From Domibacillus antri (lineage in GTDB: Bacteria; Bacillota; Bacilli; Bacillales; Domibacillaceae), in NCBI RefSeq assembly GCF_001936625.1, contig NZ_MSDU01000023.1:1-36502 (forward strand): a stretch of DNA of 36,502 bases, given 5' to 3'. Each line of letters opens with the position of its first letter. Position 1 is the stretch's first letter. Shown piece by piece: positions 16,325 through 23,750 of this stretch. The notes beneath the pieces were generated by a model that worked only from the letters and a program-made list of their open reading frames with translations, made no database searches and was not told the origin of the DNA. The position numbers and the translations under genes are program-made.

Positions 16325-17380
16325 TTAGGCTTGGCCTTGGCGATACAGCCAGCTATTTAGATAGAAGAATAAGGTAGGCATACCACCGAAACGGATAAAT
16401 CGTTTGGCTGTTCGTTTCAGTTTCTTATCTTCTTGAACTTTCTTATCCGCTAAATAAATGGCAATCAGACCTTTGTTAATCAGTTGATGAAATTTCCAAT
16501 CCGGCAAACTTCGAATACTCTCCTCGGCTTTTTCTTTGAAATATTTGATTCTTTGAACCATTTTTTCTTCATTTTCATAGCAGAAGATAAAATTTAAATC
16601 ATCCTCTTCCCGGTCTTCTTTTTGATCAATAAAATAATCAAGCATAATATGAAGACCCTGGACCCAAGGAAAATATCCATTTTTTAATAGGTTCACTTCT
16701 TCTATTTTCAAACCATGTGATGCATAAGCAGCAAAACAAAAAATGCCTAATGTAGAACCTGCACAAGCTGAAAACTCATACCAGGTCATTGCAGGTACTT
16801 CGTGCTTGTGCCCCGCAAACCAATTTTCTAATAACTCAACACGTTTGTTTTTTTCGACGTGTTTGAATACTTGTAAGTCACAATAGTAACCTGCTAATTG
16901 ATGCATTGCTTCCTGAGCATTTTGAAATCCGGGCAGATCTTTCAGAACATCTTGGCAAGTCAACACTAGAGAGGATAAATACCCGCCATCGTCCTGATCG
17001 TTCCGATATTGATAATAATTTTCCGGCTGTTTTCCAGGGGTTAAGGCATGATGCATAGACTGATGAAGCATCCGGAAGTCTCTTTCTTCCAACGAAGTGC
17101 TCCTGTCACACAGATTATCTAAATAGTCACTGATTGTTTGATAGGCCACAATAAACCGAATGATTTTTCTGCATTCATTTCCGGCAAGCAATCCATAAAC
17201 AGCCCCGCCTTCGCAGTGGAAAGCCTTCTCTTTTATGCTGGAAAGCGCTTGTTTTCGCAATTCATCATTCGGGATTTTAGTTGCCTTCTTCCTCCACTCA
17301 TTTAAAAAATGACGAGTGTCCGGAAGAACCTCCTGTTGTATTTTATACAACAATGTCCATGGCTTTGTTGGCACTTTCAA
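16325..17380 (-). CDS. ytpB: Tetraprenyl-beta-curcumene synthase-like terpene cyclase (YtpB/DUF2600)
   Basis: This 351-aa protein is close to the 367-aa YtpB of B. subtilis, a large class IB terpene synthase acting on long prenyl diphosphates in the sesquarterpene pathway. Visible features are the Asp-rich QTISDYLDNLCDR (81-93), FHCEGGAVYGLLAG near 55-67 and DLQVFKHVEK. I chose TTG 17380, 7 nt after GGAGAG, because it gives the family-like start MKVPTKPW; a longer frame to 17410 has no site. Sesquarterpenes have been linked to spores and stress. It is a single-gene unit here. Confidence 0.85.
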   Translation of the reverse strand: MKVPTKPWTLLYKIQQEVLPDTRHFLNEWRKKATKIPNDELRKQALSSIKEKAFHCEGGAVYGLLAGNECRKIIRFIVAYQTISDYLDNLCDRSTSLEERDFRMLHQSMHHALTPGKQPENYYQYRNDQDDGGYLSSLVLTCQDVLKDLPGFQNAQEAMHQLAGYYCDLQVFKHVEKNKRVELLENWFAGHKHEVPAMTWYEFSACAGSTLGIFCFAAYASHGLKIEEVNLLKNGYFPWVQGLHIMLDYFIDQKEDREEDDLNFIFCYENEEKMVQRIKYFKEKAEESIRSLPDWKFHQLINKGLIAIYLADKKVQEDKKLKRTAKRFIRFGGMPTLFFYLNSWLYRQGQA

Positions 17381-17822
17381 GGCACTCTCTCCTAACTGGG
17401 GCAGCACCACCCTTTATTACATTTCCACGTAAGGCGGAACCCCTTTATAAATGAACCAATTTTGAGCAACATACACTTGACCTAATACAGATGAAAAACC
17501 GAAACCTTCCAAAACGAGAAAGTGTACATTCATGCCAGAATTAAAAATGAAACAGCTGCATCAAATGGGAAAACGAAAAAGCGATTATCAGCATAATTTG
17601 ACCAGATTTTTAAGAGTCATGAGGCTTTCCTTCAATCCTGAGTTTTGCGAGCCTTTAACTTATTCTACTTTTTAGAAGATACTCCTTTTTAAAATTTTCG
17701 TAAAAGTACATTTAATCGCGCATTCAAAACCGGCTCTAAATATATTCCGTGAGGGCTCTCTTTATAAAAAAGTTTGATCATTTTTTCGATTCTTATTATG
17801 TTTAAGCACCCATTAGCCATTC
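17381..17822. other. Intergenic region, no gene seen
   Basis: These 442 nt separate ytpB from the next gene. A 47-codon plus-strand frame at 17533-17675 lacks a ribosome site and any recognisable motif. The rest is AT-rich and should hold the divergent ytpB promoter, which I could not place. Confidence 0.5.
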
Positions 17823-18251
17823 ATGCAGCGCAAGCACTGCACCGCAGATTATGTAAGGAAAATCGTTCTTACATGGGAGCAGGAAAAGATAAGAGAGAAG
17901 CATTTTATTAGGACTGGAAGAAAGGACAGGTATTCATTTATTGAGAGCATTAAGGGAACAAGTAAGACAAAATCTTGGTTTACCTATACGTTTCTTTTTA
18001 TTTCAATTTTCCTTTTTCTTTATGCAATCATCACCTTACTTACACAACCTAATGACCATGTAACTTGGTTTTCAGCCCTGAGCAAAGGGTTTTTAGGAGT
18101 ATTAACTGGCGTTGTTTACTTAGTCTTAGGCAAGCAACAATCCACGAATGTCTCCAAACGGTCAAAGCGTTTGGTTAAAGCAGGTATTAGTTTCGTGGTT
18201 ATCTTCTTTGTGTTTGTCGTTTTAATCTATGTCATTTTTTACTTTAATTAA
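17823..18251 (+). CDS. Hypothetical membrane protein, three predicted transmembrane segments
   Basis: This 142-aa protein has a basic cytoplasmic N-terminus (about 50 residues), then hydrophobic segments near 51-72, 80-101 and 118-141. ATG 17823 is the only in-frame start and has no visible ribosome site; the frame is closed by TAG just upstream. So the N-terminus or expression is uncertain. No family is recognised. A terminator hairpin follows 20 nt after the stop. Confidence 0.55.
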   Translation: MQRKHCTADYVRKIVLTWEQEKIREKHFIRTGRKDRYSFIESIKGTSKTKSWFTYTFLFISIFLFLYAIITLLTQPNDHVTWFSALSKGFLGVLTGVVYLVLGKQQSTNVSKRSKRLVKAGISFVVIFFVFVVLIYVIFYFN

Positions 18252-18270
18252 TAAGAAAACCTAAAAAAAT

Positions 18271-18300
18271 ACCCCTTTAGACAATCGTGTCTAAAGGGGT
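18271..18300. terminator. Perfect 13-bp terminator hairpin, convergent position
   Basis: ACCCCTTTAGACA pairs with TGTCTAAAGGGGT around a 4-nt loop. The A-run just before it becomes a T-run on the minus strand, so it best serves transcripts arriving from the recombinase side. It could also stop the membrane-protein transcript. Confidence 0.75.
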
Positions 18301-18302
18301 TG

Positions 18303-18362
18303 AACATCGCGACTTTATTCAAAATATCGCATCTTTTTTATAAACATCGTGACTTTATTTTA
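18303..18362. repeat. Three tandem imperfect 20-bp repeats
   Basis: Units start at 18303, 18323 and 18343, exactly 20 nt apart: AACATCGCGACTTTATTCAA, AATATCGCATCTTTTTTATA and AACATCGTGACTTTATTTTA. The 14-bp core AAYATCGYRWCTTT is kept in all three. They lie about 280 nt beyond the 3' end of the tyrosine recombinase gene. A period of about two helical turns is typical of protein-binding iterons or recombinase accessory sites. Function is unknown. Confidence 0.7.
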
Positions 18363-18645
18363 AATCAACACCTTGAGCTATAAACCACGCCCTCAGGCGG
18401 CAGTCTTAATGAAATTCCTTCTTTTGTAGAATCCACTGTCATTTTGATTAACGAAAACATCCAGCGTCCCCTTTTCGGGAGCTCGCCGGACTGAACCAGG
18501 AGCCGTGAATTCACACCAGTCAGGCGCGTTGCCGCGTCTCTTTTTCACCTGTTGCTCTGCCAGCTTCAAAAACAGGTTCCTAAAGGGCAAACAAGCTCTC
18601 CGGCTGGACTGTGGTGAGTGTTTGTTATTTATATTTCTTTACGGT
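18363..18645. other. GC-rich block of unclear origin downstream of the recombinase
   Basis: This block has visibly higher GC than its surroundings. On the minus strand two frames are open at once: one from about 18590 to 18393, and an overlapping one ending with MTVDSTKEGISLRLPPEG. Neither has a ribosome site or a domain I recognise. It may be the tail of an eroded mobile-element gene or a structured RNA. A short CGCC/GGCG stem lies near 18394-18405. Confidence 0.35.
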
Positions 18646-19770
18646 TCAATCCTTTATTTGTGCAATTCTTCGCTTGCCTAATTGTTCAGCTGCATGTCTT
18701 GCTTTTTCCTGTTCAGGGTTTGTATAGAGGGCAGCAGTAGAAGTTGTGCTATGCCCCAGCTGCGTCATTAGTAAATGAATATCGCCCGTCTCGGCCATCA
18801 GGTTTGTCCCGAATGTATGCCGCAGTATGTGAGGAGACATCGATTTATTGGATTTATATGCTTTCGTGTATTTTTTCACCAGTGCTTCAATGGAGCGGTT
18901 GGAAAGGGGACAGGCTTCATTTTTAACTTTTGTCAAAAATACATAATCATAGTCTTCACTCGTCCCATTATAGCGTTCCGCACGGATGGATAAATAATTT
19001 TTTAAATCAATCATTGATTCTGGAACGACGGCAACAATATCCGCTTTACCGCCTTTACGCAGGACACTTATTTGGGAACGCTTAAAATCCAGATCACAAA
19101 GGCGCAGACTGGAAAGCTCATTCACGCGAATACCGCTGCCAAGAAACAACGAGATAATGCCAATATCACGCTCTTTATCCCGCTTGAAATAGATCCGTTT
19201 TCGGGAATCAGCAGGCAATCCTTCTTCATAGTCATGCTTCAAAAATTCAAGGAAGCGGGTATCGTCATCGTCTTGAAAGATCTTGCTTGCAATCCGGGAA
19301 GCCCGGGCATTCAATGTTTCTTTCACTTTCGTCACTTCAATTTTCAACATGACATTTCGATAGAAGTACAGCTCGCCGTCTTCGTTCTCGGTCTGTGTGG
19401 TTAAATATTTAAAAAGAGAGCGGAGTGCTGAAATCTTGCGGTTAATGGAGACTTTTTCAGCTTTTTTCATTTCTTTTTTATTAATGGGAATATTACGCCG
19501 CTCCAGGTACTTGATAAAAGCCTGCGCTTCGACTAGTTTAAGGTTTTCCAAAACAGACATCGGTACGTCTTTAATCTGGGCGGCATTTGTGATCCCTTCC
19601 GCAATCAGCCATTCGAGAAACAGTTTATAGTCATAGACGTAGTTTAAAAGGGTAGAAGGAGAGCGGCTGCCGATCTTTTGGTCAACGTATTCTACAATGT
19701 AAAATGGCATCGTTTTGACCAGCTCTTCAAGTTTTTGTTCATGCATTTGGTGCTGCCGGGTATTCGCCAT
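18646..19770 (-). CDS. xerS: XerS-type tyrosine recombinase
   Basis: This 374-aa protein has an N-terminal SAM-like core-binding domain (about 15-125) and a C-terminal catalytic domain. The active-site set is complete: Arg215 (GSGIRVNELSSL), Lys239 (RKGGK), His314 and Arg317 (HILRHTFGT), His340 (QLGHSTTSTAALYT) and Tyr349. The overall wording (MPFYIVEYVDQKI, ENEDGELYFYRNVMLKIEV) matches the single-protein XerS recombinases of lactococci and streptococci. Bacillaceae already carry CodV/RipX for dif, so this copy is probably accessory. AAAAGGAG precedes the ATG. A palindromic element lies 17-49 nt upstream of the start. Confidence 0.88.
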   Translation of the reverse strand: MANTRQHQMHEQKLEELVKTMPFYIVEYVDQKIGSRSPSTLLNYVYDYKLFLEWLIAEGITNAAQIKDVPMSVLENLKLVEAQAFIKYLERRNIPINKKEMKKAEKVSINRKISALRSLFKYLTTQTENEDGELYFYRNVMLKIEVTKVKETLNARASRIASKIFQDDDDTRFLEFLKHDYEEGLPADSRKRIYFKRDKERDIGIISLFLGSGIRVNELSSLRLCDLDFKRSQISVLRKGGKADIVAVVPESMIDLKNYLSIRAERYNGTSEDYDYVFLTKVKNEACPLSNRSIEALVKKYTKAYKSNKSMSPHILRHTFGTNLMAETGDIHLLMTQLGHSTTSTAALYTNPEQEKARHAAEQLGKRRIAQIKD

Positions 19771-19786
19771 TTTTAATCTCCTTTTT

Positions 19787-19819
19787 CATCTTTGCGTAAA
19801 ATTCAATTTTTAAGCATAG
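19787..19819 (+). repeat. Left palindromic inverted repeat flanking the MntA-HepT cassette
   Basis: It contains CTTTGCGTAAAAT (19790-19802), identical to the reverse complement of the right copy at 20721-20733. About 12 of the next 17 bases also match. It is itself an imperfect inverted repeat (GCGTAAAAT ... ATTTTTAAGC). Arm and spacer sizes are reminiscent of Xer (dif-like) sites. It lies between hepT and xerS. Confidence 0.7.
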
Positions 19820-19842
19820 ATGGTTATTTAATAAGTGGTGAA

Positions 19843-20247
19843 TTAATATTTAAGAATTTGTTTCGTATAAAGGGTAAAGTCTTCGAGATGCGTATCAACA
19901 ATTTGTTTTAAAATGTCTATATTAATTGTCTGATAATCATGAACCGCAATGTTTCGAAAACCAACCATCGCTTTTAACTTCTTGGCTGTTTCTTTATCAA
20001 TAATAGACTGGGCATACAGCATATCAAAAGCATCTCTGCTTGTTTGCGGGAGTCCAAGGCGCTCTTCAGCCACAATATGCATAGCCAAGTCAATAGCCGC
20101 TTCACAAGCCCTTTGTATATTTAAAACGATCGAATCCTGCTTCGTAAAGTTCTCTAAGTTTACTGGATTGTTTTCATACACCTCCTGGATCCTTTTAATG
20201 CATCGTTCGATCACACTGACTTTATTTAAAATGACGTCATTTTTCAT
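19843..20247 (-). CDS. hepT: HepT-like HEPN ribonuclease toxin (DUF86)
   Basis: This 134-aa all-helical HEPN protein has the catalytic RX4HXY motif (Arg98, His103, Tyr105; FRNIAVHDYQ) near the C-terminus. In known MntA-HepT modules the antitoxin AMPylates this Tyr, shutting off RNA cleavage. ATG 20247 overlaps the end of mntA by 11 nt; a TTG/ATG at 20268/20265 is possible but without a better site. All motif residues are intact, so the toxin should be active. Confidence 0.87.
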   Translation of the reverse strand: MKNDVILNKVSVIERCIKRIQEVYENNPVNLENFTKQDSIVLNIQRACEAAIDLAMHIVAEERLGLPQTSRDAFDMLYAQSIIDKETAKKLKAMVGFRNIAVHDYQTINIDILKQIVDTHLEDFTLYTKQILKY

Positions 20248-20644
20248 ATATAGACCCGCTTTCATCAATATTGTTTAAAATCGGCATTCGATCTTCATTT
20301 AGTTTTGTATACATACTGAGAGCGGTCATTTGCACGCTCATACGCAATGTTTCATCCGTACAATAAATAACTGTACCCGTTGAGAAAATTTGGGCTTGAA
20401 AAACGGTTGACGCTTCGCGAAGATTGACAAGATCAACTTGTATATGTAGTATGTCAGCCAGTTCCTGTGCCAGCATAAACACTTCATATGCTGCAGGAGA
20501 TTGATCCTTGCTGTAAAAAGCTACGTCAATGTCACTTTCTTTGTGCGTCGCCCCTTTTGCGTAAGAACCAAATACAATAATGAATGACGGGTTTATTTTC
20601 TTGACTAAAAAGTTTTGAATGGTCTGAAATAACTCTGTTTGCAT
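20237..20644 (-). CDS. mntA: MntA-type minimal nucleotidyltransferase antitoxin
   Basis: This 135-aa protein has the nucleotidyltransferase GSX10DXD motif (Gly26-Ser27, Asp38, Asp40; FGSYAKGATHKESDIDV). It is the AMPylating antitoxin of the HepT/MntA (type VII) toxin-antitoxin class and is translated first, as usual. Start is ATG 20644 behind GGGGGGTGA. A GTG at 20653 would sit on the ribosome site. The pair is transcribed toward xerS, which could be the third gene of the transcript. Confidence 0.87.
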   Translation of the reverse strand: MQTELFQTIQNFLVKKINPSFIIVFGSYAKGATHKESDIDVAFYSKDQSPAAYEVFMLAQELADILHIQVDLVNLREASTVFQAQIFSTGTVIYCTDETLRMSVQMTALSMYTKLNEDRMPILNNIDESGSIYEK

Positions 20645-20703
20645 CAGAATCACCCCCCAAAGGATTATATATAGTATACCCGACTTTGCCTCCTTACTTC
20701 TAA

Positions 20704-20737
20704 CTATTCGTAAAATTTATATTTTACGCAAAGTATG
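20704..20737 (+). repeat. Right palindromic inverted repeat flanking the MntA-HepT cassette
   Basis: The core CGTAAAATTTATATTTTACG (20709-20728) is palindromic, with 8-bp arms around TTAT. Read on the minus strand it matches the left copy at about 25 of 30 aligned positions, including 13 consecutive ones. It lies 60 nt upstream of mntA, so it could be a recombination boundary, an operator, or both. Confidence 0.7.
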
Positions 20738-20852
20738 ATGATTTACAGTACATTATTATTTCAATTACTAAAGTGAATTCGTTCAGAATACCCATTAACT
20801 AACCGATCTTTCCTCTGCTCCGGCTTCCGCTTCCATGACTGGAGATGATCTT

Positions 20853-21188
20853 ATGAAGTATAGCATTGATATATCAATAAAGTATCATCAATTAAAACTT
20901 TACGATGGTAACCGCCTGATAAAAGCGTATCCGATTGCTGTTGGCAAAATGTTAACAGCAACACCTGTAGGAATTTACACCATCATTAATAAACAACTCA
21001 ATCCAGGCGGACCATTTGGTGTATTATGGATGGGTTTATCAAGACCTCATTACGGCATTCATGGAACAAACAGTCCATCTTCTATTGGTAAAAATGTATC
21101 GCATGGCTGTATCAGAATGCACAATGATGATGTTCTGCAATTATCTTCAATGGTCCCTATTGGAACAGCTGTCACTATTCACAGGTGA
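20853..21188 (+). CDS. L,D-transpeptidase (YkuD domain), short form
   Basis: This 111-aa protein is a bare YkuD catalytic domain. Catalytic residues are His70 (YGIHGTNSP) and the SHGCIRM motif with His84, Cys86 and Arg88. There is no signal peptide or LysM domain, which larger YkuD enzymes have. It therefore either acts in the mother cell or forespore, or is exported by another route. The family cross-links or modifies peptidoglycan, and short forms are common in spore-formers. ATG 20853 follows GGAGATGATC. It stands alone. Confidence 0.87.
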   Translation: MKYSIDISIKYHQLKLYDGNRLIKAYPIAVGKMLTATPVGIYTIINKQLNPGGPFGVLWMGLSRPHYGIHGTNSPSSIGKNVSHGCIRMHNDDVLQLSSMVPIGTAVTIHR

Positions 21189-21398
21189 ATCTTGACTGCA
21201 TAACCCGTTAACGATAAGGAAAAATTGGATAGCGGATCATCTTTCTCGAAGTGATGGAGAAAAATGCTTATCGTATTTCGATAAGGTATATAAACTTTTT
21301 GATTTACCTCCTACTTTACCACCCATTTCTCGAATCACTACTAAAAAAACAGTCATTACGAAGGGTAACGACCGTTAAATGGAACCATAAAACATAAA

Positions 21399-21509
21399 TT
21401 AATATCCTCTTTGACTGAAGGATGCACCAATAATGATTAAAAGGATGAATAAGACAACCAGCAATGCAAAGCTGCTGCCAGATCCATAACCTGATCCGCT
21501 CATCATCAT
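21399..21509 (-). CDS. YjcZ family sporulation protein (copy 1)
   Basis: This 36-aa peptide has a Gly/Ser/Tyr N-terminus (SGSGYGSGSSFAL) and the family's single hydrophobic helix [17 protein letters not shown] textbook AAAGGAGGTGA precedes three tandem ATG codons; I took the first. YjcZ peptides are made late in the mother cell and are membrane- or coat-associated. A sigma-K-like promoter lies directly upstream. Confidence 0.85.
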   Translation of the reverse strand: MMMSGSGYGSGSSFALLVVLFILLIIIGASFSQRGY

Positions 21510-21529
21510 TTTTTCACCTCCTTTATTAT

Positions 21530-21556
21530 TATTCTATGAAAGGGGGTGCTGAATGT
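21530..21556 (-). promoter_or_regulatory. Sigma-K-like promoter for yjcZ copy 1
   Basis: On the minus strand, AC, a 16-nt spacer and CATAGAATA form a full match to the sigma-K pattern AC-N16-CATANNNTA. The transcript would start just ahead of the ribosome site. Confidence 0.65.
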
Positions 21557-21645
21557 ACGGGCAATCAAGAGAAACATTTAAGATAGATCTATAGGCGTCT
21601 TTTAGCATTAAGGACATGCCTTTCCTATAATCTGTCGTCATCAAA

Positions 21646-21675
21646 AATGGTCAGGCTCGTTAGGCTCTGACCATT
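21646..21675 (-). terminator. Terminator of the small minus-strand gene at 21683
   Basis: AATGGTCAG (21646-21654) pairs with CTGACCATT (21667-21675). On the minus strand it follows the stop codon and ends in a short T-run. Confidence 0.65.
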
Positions 21676-21682
21676 CAAATAA

Positions 21683-21793
21683 TCACTTTGCAATGTTCGT
21701 GTTCTTCTCTTTTTCCATGCCATCGATTGTCTTCCCTAAAAATTTTATTGTATCTTCAGCTGCCAGAAGAACCTGCCGCAGCAATTCTGTCAT
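21683..21793 (-). CDS. Hypothetical 36-aa helical peptide
   Basis: MTELLRQVLLAAEDTIKFLG followed by a charged tail. The pattern is amphipathic-helical with no recognised family. The AAGGGCGAG just before ATG 21793 is too close to be ideal. A terminator hairpin right after the stop is the main reason to think it is a real unit. Confidence 0.45.
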   Translation of the reverse strand: MTELLRQVLLAAEDTIKFLGKTIDGMEKEKNTNIAK

Positions 21794-21858
21794 CTCGCCC
21801 TTAGAATTCTTTTTTATCCCCTCATCCCTAGATCGGTTTTTAATTTAATATATGCCGG

Positions 21859-21887
21859 ACGGCTCTGCATATAAAATACAGAGCCGT
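21859..21887 (-). terminator. Terminator after the Gly-rich small gene
   Basis: ACGGCTCTG (21859-21867) pairs with CAGAGCCGT (21879-21887), located just beyond the stop at 21896 on the minus strand. Confidence 0.6.
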
Positions 21888-21895
21888 ATTAAAAG

Positions 21896-22030
21896 CTAAT
21901 AATAAAAACCATATGGGTAACCGCCGTAGGGTGGAAAAGGTGGATATAATAAATTACCTAATAAACCGCCTGCTAAGCCGCCAAGGAAAGGACCTCCGAA
22001 ACCGCCTAAAAATGGACCGCCAGGAAACAT
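21896..22030 (-). CDS. Gly/Pro/Tyr-rich small protein, start unclear
   Basis: From ATG 22030 it reads MFPGGPFLGGFGGPFLGG, then LAGGLLGNLL and an aromatic tail PYGGYPYGFYY; about 44 residues. A near-perfect ribosome site (AAGTAGGTGA) lies further upstream, at the right distance from an ATA codon that would add IFPYG. An in-frame GTG at 22054 overlaps that site. So either the start codon was lost (ATG to ATA) or a weaker internal ATG is used. Composition resembles small spore-coat proteins. Confidence 0.5.
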   Translation of the reverse strand: MFPGGPFLGGFGGPFLGGLAGGLLGNLLYPPFPPYGGYPYGFYY

Positions 22031-22277
22031 CCCGTATGGAAATATGATTTTCACCTACTTTTAAGAAGAATATCCAGCTCTTTACACACTATGCTCAACC
22101 ACTATTGAAGTAACTTGTCCCTTTAAACTAAGAGAAATATTATGAAAACACAGATGGTATGACCGCTTTTCTTATTGATGAGTCTCCTTTATTCATAATG
22201 CCTAATTCAATACTGATCCAGCTCTTATTATAGTGAAAATCAAGAATATTCCTAATGAATAAAATAGAGGTGAACGA

Positions 22278-22853
22278 ATGAGACGTATACTGATTATTCT
22301 GCTGTGCTTGATTTACACCTTTTTTATGATCAATTTGTTTATCATTTATTATTCGCAGGGTGAAACAGAAAAAACAATGATTTCTGCAGGTGGTATCGTA
22401 AGCGGATTATTCCCTCTTTTAATCACTATTTTTACAAAAATCCAATTCAGCCTGCCGCTCGTAAGCTTTTATATTTTGTTCTTATTCGGATCACAATATT
22501 TAGGTGCTATCTCAAACTGGTATGGAATAGAATGGTGGGATACCTTTTTGCATGCAGTGAGTGGTGTTCTTTTGGTTTTTATAGGAATGGCTTTATATGA
22601 TCACGCCATCCCTAAAAGTATCGGCAATGCGGTATCTTTCTGGTTTATTATCTTATTTACTGTTTCTTTTGCCGTATTTGGCGGAACCTTATGGGAAGTA
22701 TATGAATTTGCGGTAGACCAATTATTCGGAACAGCATACTAAGCAGGAGGAATTAGGGACACAATGACAGATTTGATAGCAGATACGATTGGGGGTTCAG
22801 TTACAGCAATATGGATCGGCATAAGGACAAAATCAAGAAAAGATATCCTATAA
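22278..22853 (+). pseudogene. YjdF-like (DUF2238) membrane protein split by an in-frame stop
   Basis: GAGGTGA precedes ATG 22278. Residues 1-154 carry four to five hydrophobic segments and the motif WWDTFLHAVSGVLLVF. The frame hits TAA at 22740 right after DQLFGTAY, then continues as AGGIRDTMTDLIADTIGGSV to a stop at 22851. In relatives this MTDLIADTIG segment is part of the same chain, so the stop (CAA to TAA is a simple origin) splits the gene. AGGAGG at 22745-22750 and ATG 22764 could let the last 29 residues be translated separately, so a two-piece protein is not excluded. Confidence 0.8.
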
Positions 22854-22914
22854 AGGCACGGTAAGGAACGTGTACAGAGACACCTTTTTAATAAAGAAAG
22901 CGTATACTGTTAAG

Positions 22915-22944
22915 AACAAAGATGATCGCCCCATCTTTGTTTTC
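22915..22944 (+). terminator. Terminator hairpin
   Basis: AACAAAGATG (22915-22924) pairs perfectly with CATCTTTGTT (22932-22941), followed by Ts. It ends the YjdF-like unit. Confidence 0.75.
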
Positions 22945-22968
22945 ACCTTCCAGCTCTACGCTGTTTTG

Positions 22969-23006
22969 AGTAACTATTCTTTTTAAAGAATAGTTACTTT
23001 TTTTTG
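22969..23006 (+). terminator. Strong second terminator hairpin
   Basis: AGTAACTATTCTTT pairs with AAAGAATAGTTACT across a 2-nt loop, followed by a long T-run. Nothing coding lies between this and the previous hairpin. Confidence 0.85.
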
Positions 23007-23201
23007 TTAGTAAACCATAAGGACAACTCTGTACACAATTACGCTTACCTAATGAGGCGTATACATCGCAAAGTCTGGAACCTGAATACTGCGGTTCCTT
23101 TCAATTGAATTCTTGGCTGTGGCCATTCGAAATTTTCGGACTAGCCTCAGCGAGGTGGATGATTTTGTTGAATTTTCTTTTTCAACTCCACTACTGTCCA
23201 G

Positions 23202-23228
23202 ACATCTCAAAAACTTTTTCATAACATG
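23202..23228 (+). promoter_or_regulatory. Sigma-K-like promoter for yjcZ copy 2
   Basis: AC (23202-23203), a 16-nt spacer and CATAACATG (23220-23228) match sigma-K except for the last base. Spacing to the ribosome site is the same as in yjcZ copy 1. Confidence 0.55.
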
Positions 23229-23248
23229 TAGTAAGGGAGGTGGAAAAT

Positions 23249-23377
23249 ATGAGTGCAGTGTCACCTTACGGAGGATATGGGGCAGGCCGCGGCTTTGCTC
23301 TAGTAGTTGTACTATTCATCCTTTTGATCATCATTGGAGCATCGTTTACTCACCATGGATACGGTGGTTATTGCTAA
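23249..23377 (+). CDS. YjcZ family sporulation protein (copy 2)
   Basis: This 42-aa peptide begins [20 protein letters not shown], followed by the hydrophobic helix [12 protein letters not shown] and a His/Gly/Tyr/Cys tail [19 protein letters not shown] precedes the ATG. The terminal Cys is shared with copy 3 and could allow disulfide cross-linking in the coat (inference). Confidence 0.87.
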   Translation: MSAVSPYGGYGAGRGFALVVVLFILLIIIGASFTHHGYGGYC

Positions 23378-23469
23378 AACTAGTTCTAGTGATTAGAACG
23401 ACTTTCTTATTTTTGAAAATGAGCGGAGATATATTCCTATTAGAGGGGGTATTTCCTAAAGCGAAAAGG

Positions 23470-23496
23470 CGGTCATTACTCAAATGAGGATGACCG
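23470..23496 (+). terminator. Probable terminator between yjcZ copy 2 and cotD
   Basis: CGGTCAT (23470-23476) pairs with ATGACCG (23490-23496) and a short T-run follows. It is weak enough that read-through into cotD is possible; I find no separate cotD promoter. Confidence 0.5.
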
Positions 23497-23522
23497 TTTC
23501 ATCAATATATGGAGGTGATTTT

Positions 23523-23729
23523 ATGTATCGTCCTACTAGACCAATTGTATGCCCTCCTCGGTGTGTTGTCCGAGATTATTACACGCCTCGTGTTGTGCCT
23601 TATATTCACCCGATCGTGAATATTAATCGTCAGCACATTGTCAATGTTCCCCGACATATTTATCGTCCAGTGACAAGAAATGTCGTGGTAGATCCCGGTT
23701 ATCCACGACGCTGCTGCCGTCCTTACTAA
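23523..23729 (+). CDS. CotD family spore coat protein
   Basis: This 68-aa protein has the CotD pattern: a Cys/Pro N-terminus (PIVCPPRCVVRDYY), VVPYIHPIVNINRQHIVNV, and a basic C-terminal double-Cys end RRCCRPY. It is Arg-rich where B. subtilis CotD is His-rich. ATG 23523 follows GGAGGTGA. CotD-type proteins assemble in the inner coat late in sporulation under sigma-K. Confidence 0.82.
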   Translation: MYRPTRPIVCPPRCVVRDYYTPRVVPYIHPIVNINRQHIVNVPRHIYRPVTRNVVVDPGYPRRCCRPY

Positions 23730-23750
23730 AGGAAAAGGAGGGCCGAATCA

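Noticed and set aside
17533-17675. 47-codon frame upstream of the membrane protein
   Set aside because: No ribosome site, no motif, and no conserved neighbours.
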